From positions 184,476,944-184,540,943 of the forward strand of contig OZ038378.1 of the NCBI GenBank assembly GCA_964036045.1: DNA of 64,000 nt, read 5' to 3'. Positions 35,501-47,500 of the stretch are shown here, piece by piece (positions within the stretch are counted from its first letter, which is position 1; each line of letters begins with the position of its first letter). The position numbers were made by a program, and so were the translations under genes. Origin of the DNA: Eutreptiella sp. 'Long Island Sound 2002'. Taxonomy: Eukaryota > Euglenozoa > Euglenophyceae > Eutreptiales > Eutreptiaceae. The notes beneath the pieces were generated by a model. That model did not search any database. It worked only from the letters and a program-made list of their open reading frames with translations, and had not been told where the DNA came from.

Positions 35501-38500
35501 CTTGCCTACACCTGCATACATTGTCTATTGATGAGGTATTACACTGTGTCTGTTCACAAATTGCTTGTTTAACTGTGTATTGCCCCAAAGGGGGGTTGCA
35601 AAACAGAAAGTCACCTCGAAGAGGGTTGTTGGATCAAGCGCATGCACAGGCGCCATTACCCCCGTTTGGGGTATTCGGGTAGCATACCCCAATGTATGAC
35701 ATTGCATGTTTAGCCCCTTGTTAAATCATCATTTTGGGGGACACAATTATCCCACCATGAATTTTTCGATATTGACCCCTCAGCCCCCTAGCGCTTAGTT
35801 GCCACTTTTGGGGGTTGCGGGGTGGGGTGGGGTGGGGTGGGGTGGAGGGGAGATGGGGGTCAAAACTTGGTTGGCGTGTTGTGGCCACTATGTGTGCATC
35901 TAGATGCAGGTCCCAGTGAGGTTTCTTCTTCTATCTAGACCCCTTGGCCAATGGCCCGCCCCAGGTTCTACCTCCCAGTCTCCGAGATCGGCTACCCTAC
36001 AGGTGAGGATTTAGCCGCTTTTAGGCTAGCCACTTGTAAAATCATCATTTTGTGCATATTCCATTTTTTGGCCTCTCACACCTCAACCCCCGCTTCCGAT
36101 GAAACCCTGCCCTCCAAGTCGAAAACCAAGATATGTGCCTGCGGGAAGGCAAAATGCCAGGACGACTGGTTAGAAGCGCCCTCGCAAAGGCGGATGCAAG
36201 GGCCAGGCTGGCAGCTCTGGTCTTCAAATCTTGCCGCTGGAGCCCTTCGCACATTCTTTGCGCACCTCCGTAGTCACAGTGTCATCCAACGGATGTCACC
36301 AGCGAATCACTGGGACCCAGGAGACTGGATTTGGGGTGATGTCTGTGGCCATTGACCAGCAAAGGAAATACCACAGGACGCGGTTATGTGTGCCCCCCCT
36401 CCAGACTTCCCAACCTACGCCAAGGGGAACGGCAGTTTTGCCATGTGGCTGAGGCGGTGTTGATGCAGATCCCATTGCTGGCCCTGCAAGCCACCTTCTT
36501 CAAATGGTTGGTGGATGCGGAAGTCTCAATGTCCTATTTTTCACTCATAGTGAATGGGATTGCACCCCTTGTGTATATTCGCAATGTTCACATTCAAACA
36601 GGGAATTCGGCATCTTCAACGCAACCCTGAGTGCCCCCACCCCACCCCACCTCCATTCACTCCCAGCCCAATGCGTGGACAACCAACCCACCTATCCATA
36701 AGTGGAGGATTCAAAAGGCAAACACATACGCACACCCGAGGCACTAACTGGCATACTCACTGAGCCTTGGTGGCACACCGCCCCCCTTTCCCGACCCCGC
36801 GCTTATGCCACGGGGCTTGGGGTCCAGAACTCAATTGTACCACCTGGTGAACACTTTGCTGTTTCACACAGCGTGGTAGTTATGCCAAGCATTCAGCACT
36901 CCTTGTAGGCACTGCGTGGCAGCTCTCTGATGCGCAAAGTGAAGCTAAGCACATTCCACTGCACATGGCCCAGCACATTACAGGTGCAAGGATAGTGGTG
37001 TAATAACTTGCTTCACACTTCATGGACAACATTCAGCAGCCCTTTGGACTGCTGTCGGGCAACCCCACACCCCGGAGCTCCACACATGTAAGTAAGGTCC
37101 TGCCCGCAATGGCTGGCTGAAGCAGGTGAGTTGGTTGAAGCAAAAGCTAAACAGGGATGGCTGTGTGACCACGACACCCTGGCCCCTCAGATGGGTGCTC
37201 TCTGAGCAAAGACGGCATACACATGCACTGCGTGTCGTTGGATCACCACTGAAGTATGTTTCTCTCCGATTGTACATTACAAAGAGGCTATTTCCATGCG
37301 ATTGCTGGGCACCTTGTTGTTATGCGATTTCTGCGCCTCCGCACTGGTGAAGGATGATGGGAGTGTGCTTGCCGCACCCTCCCACTCCCTCCTTCACCAC
37401 CTGCCCACACAAGTCCCTTCACCTTGTGGTTGAGCACCCCCCCTCCCGCCCCCAAGGGGAGTGCTCTGCCCCGGCGAGGCAGTAACAATGCCTGCAGACC
37501 AGTTGTCATTGGATCGAACCTGGCTACAGACAGAATGTCTGCCCGGTGACCACAGCTGTCAGAACGGCTCCCAACTGTGCGATACTGAGGTAGGGTGCAG
37601 CACCAGGATGGAATATCTTTTGCCCACACTACCATCCTGGGGGATAGGGCGCTGGCTTCTTGGATAAGAACGCCGCTCAGCTCGGGGTATCTGACGGCGG
37701 GAAGTTTAGCTACCCTTGGCCCAGACGACCACTCTGACAGAGGTGGAGACGAGAGGTGTGGCTGGAGTTCAAGCCTATAAGATGTGCGCTCCGAGCCTTG
37801 TTGGATGCGAGGCCCATGGCTCTTCCTCCTCCTTCCCCAATGCCCCGCTCGACACCATCCCAATCATATTGCATGGTTTTTGTTGCTGCCTTCAGCCGGA
37901 GCGAAGGTTTCTTTGACGCCTTCGCCACATGCCAAATCTTGCATTGTGTGCCATGAGCCGAACCAAGTTTCAGGACGGATGGGTGAAGGGTGGGCTGACC
38001 CCCCTCCCCCCTCCAGAGGAAGTGAGCACGGGGGGTCGACATCCCAGGGCTCACTGGACGACCTTTATTGCGCGACTAAGCCCCTGTCGCAAGTGCGGCT
38101 GTGCCTGCTCGTCCTCCTCGTGATCTGGCCCGCCCTTTGCCCGTACATGCAGTTCGTGTGCTGTTCTCGCCGTTGGTACCGCAGGACATCTTCGCTCGAA
38201 CGCGGACCCTCATTGAGGAGCTGTGGGCTGAGATACATGTAGCCAAGGCAGAGCGCGAGGACTTTGCTGGACGCCATTTCTTCCCTGAGACCCGGGATAA
38301 TCTCTACACTATCATCCGAGAAATCCAGCGGCTCACGCGTCAGCGCAACAAGCATCATACTGTGCTGCAACTGATTGAGAAGAGGGAGTCTTTCTGTGAG
38401 AGACTGCGTCAGGTCTCCGTCCCAAACACCACCCAATATGCCACCCAACATGCCACCCAACACGCCTCCAGCGTGCTGCTTGGGCCGGAATGTCCACTTC

Positions 38501-41500
38501 ATCACGCATTTGTATGAACGACCACGTTGCGCCAAATTAGTGGCCGCCACACGACATGCCACCCACCGCCACCCAACATGCCGCCAAACGCACTGGGCAT
38601 GCCGCATGGGAGGTACAGGAGCGTGCACTGGCCAGAGGGAGGAGGGCGGTGTAGCAAGCATGACTGCAGTGCGGAGGCGTGGCGCAGGGCGGCGTGTCCG
38701 CTTCCAACATCAGCCACTGCGGATGGCGGTCGGGGCTTTGAGAGCCCGTGCACATTGCTGCTCTTGACGACAACCTCAGAACTGACGCCCTGGTGTTGCT
38801 TCGATATGAGTTGAGGCCCACATGCCACTCAGCATGCCACCCAACATGCAGTCCAGCGTGCCACAGGGCATGCCGCCCACACACGTGGCCCAAACATCAC
38901 AACACGCCAACCCACAGGCCATGCGACATGCCACCGGACATGCCACCCAAACATGTCACCCCAAACGGCGCTCAAAATGCCACGAACCGCGCCACTGGAC
39001 ATGCCGCCCAAGATGCCGCCGGACATGTCATCGGACATTCTATGTTGCATGTCGCGCAATATGTCTCCAAAGGCATAGTCACACGCCCGCTCTCAGGTGG
39101 CGATGCAATTCAACCCAAAGGAAGACAGCGTACGGCAGCGGCTGGTGCAGAATGACATCGTCAATCTCATCTTACAGCTGCGGAAGATCACTTGCATGGT
39201 CGTGCAGGCGATCATCAGCTGGGGTGACGCCATGGGCCCTCCGTACGGAGTGCCATTTATTTGGCACGGAATTGAGTATATGGTCAAAATGCGCGCTGAT
39301 TTGGCCTTTTTGCAGGTCCCCACCGTATTTCTGCCCAATGTCTGTTTTCATGCCAATCTTTGCTCATGGCTCCGTTGGGGGTCACAGGGAAATGACGCCA
39401 GATGGGTGCGATTTTCTTGACAAATTTTTGGTTTGGTTTGGTTTGGCTGCATTGTTGGGCTGGATTGGATTGTGTTGTGCCGTGGGTTGCATTACGTTCG
39501 GTTGTGGTGTTATGTTGTGTTGTTGTATTGTTTGGGTTGGGTTGGGTTGTGGTGTGGTGTGGAGTGGGGTGGAGTGGGGTGGAGTGGGGTGGGGTGTTGG
39601 GTTGGGTTGGGCTGGGTGGTCCAGGATATCAAGTCACTAGACTGTGAGCCCAGTGTGTGTCAGTGTGTGTGGGTGGACGAGGGAACGAGGGACGGGGGCA
39701 CGCATCCAAGACCTGTCTCTGCCCATCACAGTGCTGTGCTTTGGAGTGCAGGCCATTGGGATTGGGTTTGATGTGACTGGGGGCCATGGCCAATGTTGCC
39801 GTACCCAATGTGCACCCCCTTCCGTGTCCGCGCGTGACCACAGCCTGAGCGCGGTGATCCTTTGTTACCATCGTTTTTGCGGGCCGGAGGGACAGGGGTA
39901 CCAGCATATGTTTTAGCACTTAATAATGGTATTCACAACGGAGTGAAATATACATGATGCTGTCATCTCAGGGATCTCCGCTGATCCAGTTCCTGGGCTG
40001 CAGTGCTGAGAACAACCCCTTCCTGCTGCCCTGGCGAAGGCAGGAAGAGCGAGAGAACTGGGAATCTGAGAGCCTGGCCACCTCCGCCGACGACAAAGGG
40101 TCGAGCCTCCGAGAGGACGCTGCGGACTCGGGTTCAAGAAAAGGCATGACTTCGACCCAATGGTGCCCTGTGTGATCTCAGGATGGGGCAGAAGGGGCAG
40201 AAGCAGCACCTGTAAGCAAACCGACAGCCGTCCCACTCTCTCATCCCAAAAATAGTCTCTCCCACCGTCTGTGGACATGCAATGCGGACGATTTCCTCCT
40301 GCAAACCCAAACCAGTGCGTACATCCGCTAGTTCCAACGGGCGCATTCACTGAGCCTTTATGGCACCCCCCCCCCCCCCCCTCCGTGAAGAGGAATCACT
40401 GTCTGACTCTTCCGAACCCGCCGAAGTTGAACGGCATTTTTTGGACTTCGCCACGAGCGCCCCAAAGAGAGCAGAGGGGTCTGAAGCATGGGTTTGCGTG
40501 ATCCCCCCCCCTTCCCCATCCCCGCCCCTGGGGAGCGCTTCCCTGCCCACTCGAAGGTGTTCAGGCGGTCCGGGAGGCCCAGGTGGTTGGTGGTTGGTGG
40601 TTGGTGGTTGGCACAAAGTCTCCCTGGCATACCCCGGAGTTAGGGGGGAGGTTTGGCACAAGGCCTCGGTTGTTTGCCTTTGGCGGTGCCTATTGGCGGT
40701 AGGGGGGGGGGGGATTGGGGGGTTTGTGGTCTGTAGTCTGTGGACACTGGCTGCCACAAGCAGCCGCGGTTTGCTCATTGTAGTCACTGTCGGTATGTTG
40801 TACACGAGGAGTTTTTTTTTTTCGTGAGGCACGGGGCGCCAAACTGTATGCGACGTGCAAAGCGCCCATCAGTGTGTGAGGAACAACAGGGGGGGGGGGA
40901 GGGGGGCAGGGGGTTTTTGCCCCGACGATCGCGGTTGGTGTCAACCGACGGAGGCTGACTGCAAAATGCCGCCCGTTAAACGCTGCTCTCTGTCGGCTGC
41001 GAGCCAAGGAGCCGGAAAAAAGGTTTGCCCGGAGCCTTGGGGCCCCGGTACACTCGGACAAGGGGTGAGTCTAGAAACGGCGCTCCTGTAACAGAGCCTT
41101 TTTGAAAGAGCCACCCGTCAAAAATGATTCCGAGTGTGGTTTCGTGTCTCGGCCCTTCGTTCATCGTTGGCATCATGTCCATCACAAGTTGTTCGGGCCT
41201 CATCGAACATACGACCCTTCAAAGGCCTTTTGCAGGCTCCCAACCGGACAAGGAAGATGCATAGGTCAGACAGAATTCGTTTGACAAGAAAAAATGCGGC
41301 CCGTACTCATCAGTGCGTCGTGGGTAACGCCCCCCATTTGTCGAAGCCCTCCCTCCAGGCCTGACCTCCCGTGGGTACCAGATTTCTTTAGGGCCCAAAT
41401 GGGTACGGTACCATGTGCAACGTAGCCATGTACGGAAAAGGTTGTGTGGGATGTTCTCCAGTGGTAGGGCTATAGGCAATTGTGCATTTTCAGGGCTGTC

Positions 41501-44500
41501 CTGAAGGTGAGATATTGTCTCTGTTTTCCACTAAGGAGAGCACGAGGTATTGTGTGGCAGGATCGGTTAAACGATGCGGTTGGAGCTTAACCGACGGCGG
41601 TTGATGGTCAACCGACGCCGGTTGGCCTGTAACCGACAGCAGCTCCTGACCAGCCGTGCACTGTTGAGGCCCAGGCGTACCAGAGTCCGCCAGTCTCTTT
41701 TTTTTTTTTTTGCACCAAAAGGACCGCCCTGTGCGCCTGTGTGTTGTTCTAACATGGCGTCTGTCCCTGTGGGTCTTGTTACTCCTTGTTTCTTGCAGAG
41801 GACCGTGTAAAACCTACGTTTCTCGCATTGCACTCCTTCCTTGGTTTAGACTCACTGAGGTTTTGAGCAGGGTAGGGACTGTCACCGACCCCGAATACCA
41901 CGATTGGAGTGTTGTTTGCCTGTGGCTTGGGTAGGCAGGGTGATTCCACATCAGGCATCTTCGTTTTGAGCCTGGCAGAGAAGTGTTTTACGCACACTCC
42001 CCAAGCCCTGCTTGTGTAAGCCCCACCTCCCGCGGGGACCGTACTTTTGTTGCTTTGTCTTTTTCATCTGCCACAGTTATGTGCCTCCAAGTGAACCGAT
42101 TCCTGAGGCATTTGTGGACAGCTTTATCCAAGGGTCAGTCCCCCGGAGGATCCATCCAGTGCTTGTCTGACTTGACTTGAAAATGGTGCTTGTAGTACGC
42201 CCAGCGCATGTACCAGTCCCCATAATGCTCCTGTGGAATACCGCACGCGGCATGCCTGCCCGCTTGCAAACCGACCTGCGTGCTTGCCTACGCGTTCGTG
42301 CGCCCGCCCACCCACCTGACTGCCTGCCTGCCTGCCTGCTTGCGCACCTGCCTGCCTGCGTATGTGCCTGCCTGCGTATGTGCCTGCCGCCACCCTTCCT
42401 GGAGCTTGGAGTTGTGCAAGGAGTTGCCAACCAACAGCGGTCATTTCGTGTGCACCTGATTTTCTTCCTCACAGGGAGCAGTGCCCATACCAGTACCATT
42501 CCAGGCAGTCCACTGAGTCCCGTGGGCCCAACCCGACTCGGCTCTTTTTCATCAGAACCGGCCAAGTCCCCGTCACGACTTTCGACGGTGTCTCCCACCA
42601 ACCGGGCGAGTATAAGGGCCGGGATGTCGACTCCGACCGTGCGGTCCCCGTTCTTCAAAACGCTGCAGGATTCCCAGAGAAGCTATTTTAATGAGAGCCG
42701 CAACAGGTCCTCGCCGAGCCGCAACAGGTCCTCGTCGTTGTGCACTGGTGCGTGGATGATGGGGTATGCGAGTGTGACCCAGAACGCCACGTTAGGAAGC
42801 TTCGTCCATCCGTGTCCCACACCAGAAATTAATTGGGTCATACGCGCGTGCACGCACGCACACGTGCACACACACACACACACACACACACGCACAGGCG
42901 CGCAGACACTCAGGCAGAACAGTAAGGGACGGGTCACAACAAGGAGAAGATTGTGCACACACGCACGCACACAAAGGAGGGTGCTATGTGTCGGTTGTCC
43001 ACGGGAGGGTGCTGAGTTTCGGTTTTACATGGTAGGTGCGAGATGCTGGCCGTTGTTCAGGGAGGGCGCCGCATGTCGGATATACATGGCTGGGTGCTGT
43101 ACCTCTGTGGTACGGGGGAGGGTCGTTTGTACAAAGCAGGGTGTTGTATGTCGGTTGCATGCGGAAGGGTGCTCTCTGTCATTGAACGTGGGATGGTGCT
43201 TTGTGTGTGTCGTACACGGGACATTGCGGGTGTGAATGGGAGAGTGCTACATGTCGGTTGTACTTGGGGAGTGCGGTTTGTACATACGTGTACCCCGTTT
43301 GCTTGTACAAGGGGGGGGGGGGTGTTGTATTTCGCTTGTCTCCGGACGACACACACAGAGCACAGGTTTGCTGCATCCCGAGTGCCATGGTTTCCTGCGT
43401 AGGTCAACGTCGATGTTTCATTCGTCGGGCGCTTCTTTGTCGACATCCAAAAAGAAGGACAACAGGTCTGTGGATTTGCACGCGGGCGCCTTGTTTGCCT
43501 GGGCACTTGTTCCCTCTGTGCCACTCCGAAGCGGACACTGTCAATGCGATCGTGTGCGGGCCAGTGCGCTGTACCTCTCCCGGCCTGCATCAACGCGCTG
43601 GGGCCGGACGCAACGTGCCTGAGGCGCCCACACCTGTCGGGGGCTGTGTTGTGGGCTGTGGCGGGGGAGGGGGGGTTGCCGGTCCGATGGGGGGCCGCCC
43701 ATTGAAAACTGATTTTTCTCGTCCGAAAAGTCGGGACGAAGGCTCTTCTGCGATGATGCTCGAACAAGTTGTGATGGACATGATCCCAACGATGAGCGAA
43801 GGGCAACAACAATGGGAATCGTTTTTGAGGGATGGCTCTTCCAGTAGGCCCTGTTACAGGGGCGCCTTTTCCAGACGCCCAACCAGGCTGGCGGTCTGGG
43901 GCGATGAACAAATCTTTGTCGGGTTAGAGGGTCTCGGCAACCCCCTGCTGCGGGCTTCGGATACCTGTGTCACAGTATGAGGCACCAGAAGATCACGCAA
44001 GCGCTCCGACGGCAGTAGTATTCAGTGCTGTTGCCATCGGTGCCTTTCACTGCAACAGGAGGGTACCAGGAGGGTACCAGAGGTGTGGCCAGAGTGTATG
44101 CCAAGAATCCCCATAGCTGCATCGGACTATATTCCAGAGTGCAAAAGTGTGTATCATGTGTGTGTGTCCCAATTTTCAGGTGTATTGCATCCATCTGACA
44201 GCTTTTTCCGCTCCTGTAGACCTACGTGGTCCGCCCCCCCCCCCCCCCGTTCGCTTGGGGGGCTTTCCCAAACACGATGAAGCACTTATCTTTGAAGAAC
44301 CTTTGTTGATATGGCACGTGTCTGGTGCGGGATGCCCCAGATCCTTCCCCCTCTGTTCTTGGATTTGGCCCACCGGATTTAACCGGACTTGGGTTCGGCG
44401 TACCTATCGGCTCGGCAGACTTATCGGCTCGGCGGACCTTCGGCTGGCCGATCGGCCGACCGAAAATCCGGTTTAATCCGTCACCCCCCCCCCCCCTTTT

Positions 44501-47500
44501 GACATACTAAAACACACGGAAGACAGTGCACACACAAGGCGGTGCACACACAAGGCGGAACACACAAAAGGCGGAACACACAAAAGGCGGTCTGTGGCCA
44601 CCGCAGGAGTCATGTTATTGAAGGGGCCACAGGCAAGGCGGTACACACAGAAGGCGGTGCACACACAAGGCGGTACACACAGAGGGCGGTGCACACACAA
44701 GGCGAAACACACAAAAGGCGGTCTATGGCCACCGCAGGAGTCTTGTTATTAGTATACGGGGGGGGGGGTTATTAGTATATGGGGCCACTAGTACAAGGGG
44801 GGGGAAGGAATAGACCGGACTTTCGGCCGGCCGAGGGTCCAGCCGGACTTTCGGCCGTTTTTTTTTGGCCGAAAAAGGTCGGGGGGGGGCGACGGATTAA
44901 ACCGGACTTTCAGCCGGCCGACCGGCCGGCCGAAAGTCCACCGAGCCGATAAGTCCGCCGAACCCCAAGTCCGATTTAATCCAGTGAGCTCTTGGATTTC
45001 ATGTGCCACATGCGTATCCCAAGCTTCACAAGTATTTATCATGTGTGTACCTCCGGCATAAATGCGTATCCCGTGCTCGCGGTGATGCGCTTTATGTGGA
45101 GAGTATTGAATGGAAATGTGACGTGGGCTGAGTTGCCGAAAGTACCTCAATTGGAATGCCGCGGTGCAGAAAAGCACACGGAATCCAAGGCCTAGCAGGG
45201 CGCAATACAGCGCAAGGGATTCTTTGAGGGTTCTGCAGATCGAGCGAGACACGAGGCGCTGTTCATGAACCCTATTGGGGCAGTCTTCTTGAATAGGCCC
45301 CTGTCTGGGCGTGGCCCTGAGGCAGCTGGGGTGATGTAGCCACGATACGCCCCCATGTCTAATGTGCGGAACGGGCTTTTACCCCCCAACTTGTGGGCAT
45401 TCAAAATGCTCACTACGAAACGGAGAACTCAACACCCATCCACCCCGCCCCCACCCACCCAATTCACCACCTCCCCCCCCTTTGCCCTGCCCCCCGCTCT
45501 GGATCCCCTGACTCGCGCCGCGGGTGTCGGGGTTTAGACTTGAACTGAACTTCCCCTCCGTAGGCTCAGTGCTCTTTCATCTGAGTGAAGGGGTGTCACT
45601 TGTTGCGCATCGTGCCTCAGGGGTGAATCCGTCATCATCATGCGCCCCAACAGCACCATCTCCCATTCCTTGAAGCCCAGAGGCGCGAAGCCCACGTCCG
45701 CGCCACCACCTCCGGTCTACGAGGACAAGCTCACCATTCCCTCACCACCCCTCATGGCAGGCCCAGTGGGCAGACCGTGGACAGTGCCGCGCACCGGCAA
45801 CCTGTTGGACGGAAGTGTGGAGAACTCTCGGTACACTGTGCTCTGTGCCTCGTCCATTCTGGGTGCTGTGTCTGGCTTGTCGGGCTTTGGTTGTTGCTGA
45901 TGCAGCAAGAAAAAGTGTGCCCTGTGCTGTCCGCTTTAGGGGTTGGGGGGGCACAACAACATGTAGTCCGTCTGGGGCTCTGATGCTCGGTGTGTTGTGC
46001 AGCATCCGCAACAACGGAAGGTACCAGTATCCCATGGAAGTGCTGCAGGCGGCTGAGATTGAGAAGAGACTTGGCAGGGAGAAGGTGGCGGTGAGAACCA
46101 TGGAGCACATGTTGACCCCCAGCGCTCAGAAGCGGTGTGTGCCATGTCCAGAGTGCCTTTTAGCAACTGGCACCAGCGATGCTTTCGTATATTTTGCACG
46201 TGCATGACATAAACAATACATAGCACATAATATGCAAACAATTTTTTGATAATATCATATCAATGTAATGTAATGTGAATGCAGAATATGTTTTAATTTT
46301 ATAGTTTGATTTCATAATTTGATTTTAGCTGTGGGAAGTGCCTGCTGGGCTTCTCTATGATGGTGTGCGCATTTATTGGGTCAAGCATACATCAACAAGG
46401 CTGCTTTGTTTCGTCAAGGACCCTTCTGCTCCCAGACCAAATGGAGGGCATGACTGCCCATGTCCCTGGACCCAAGACCACGCCTCACCAACGGCACGGT
46501 GGCGTACATGGCACCTGATACCAGAAGCGTTTGCCGCCACCTGTGTTGGATCGGGCGAGGGTTGAAAGGCTCACAGGAATCGTGCGGCAGTTGGACTGGG
46601 CGGCACTGCCGGCGCAGCCGAAACCGCTCAGCCGAAAGTCGCCCGCCCGCCCACCCCCTGGTGGCGAGAACTGTGAGGAGCTAAGCCCAGTTTGCGGTCA
46701 GCCGACACTTTTTCTGGTGGTTGAAAGACCGTTTTCAGCAACAGTATGAGTCTCCACAATTCGATCTCCGAATGCACAGTCCTGCGACGTACAGCACATG
46801 TGGAGGCATTGCGTGTTGTCCCCTGATCGCATTTTTGATCGTCGCAGGCACACGTGCACGAAACTGGTCAAAAGGCGCACTTCTGAACACGGCTCAGAGA
46901 TACCATTGCAGCAGGCATTCGACGATGAATTCAAGCAGAAATACATCGCCCGAGGTCCGTCAGCCTGCATGCAGTTGCCCGATCCAGTTTGGCTTGGATG
47001 TTTCTGCTGCAGTTGTTGTGTGCTTGGTGAGCTCCGATGTGACCGTGTAGGCATGGTGTGTGTGTGTGTATGCGCGCGCGCGCATGTGTGTATTTGTGTG
47101 TGGCCAGCGGACATTTTGGTATCTCTCACACAACAGGTTGCAAGAAAAAGTTTCCGTTAGTTTTTGTTAGCTTGAGAAACACGTCCATGTACAGGTGCTG
47201 GTGCTGTCTAGACACGGCAGGGGTGTATACCAGTTGGTAGGTCATTCTCAGCCCAGAGTGCAGCCTGCATTCGAGTAACCGTAGCCTGTTCAGGGAGCTG
47301 ATTGTCGTGAGAGTCACGTATTCGTGTTTTCTGTACTGTGAAAAGAAGTGGGACAAAAATTCTTTGTGCCAGATTGATGGCAATATTCTGGTTGTTGCTC
47401 CGTACCGAGATTCGGTGGAGAGATGGATGGTTGGCGGAGTATGCACATCCTTAGTTGCACGTGGCACCTGCACGGACTGTGTGACTGCGGTTACGCCTGT

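Larger units (their letters stand above)
44080..45110 (+). repeat. Older repeat, copy A, split by the foldback element
   Basis: 44080-44345 and 44995-45110 align with the continuous copy B at 54970-55290. Shared landmarks are TTTTCAGGTG, ACATCC-TCTCACAGC, GATGAAGCACTTATCTT, GAAGAACTTTTG, ATATGGCATGTGTCT, CCCAAGCTTCACAAGT and ATCATGTGTGTACC. The 623-bp foldback element lies between the two halves. Confidence 0.8.

Noticed and set aside
38430-39065. CRISPR array
   Set aside because: The repeats are direct, degenerate 11-12-base units without spacers and lie in an intron of a eukaryotic gene.
38185-39315. Naming the large gene as PRC1/Ase1/MAP65
   Set aside because: The LIEELWAEIHVAKAERE stretch is similar in style, but the diagnostic spectrin-fold microtubule-binding region was not recognised.
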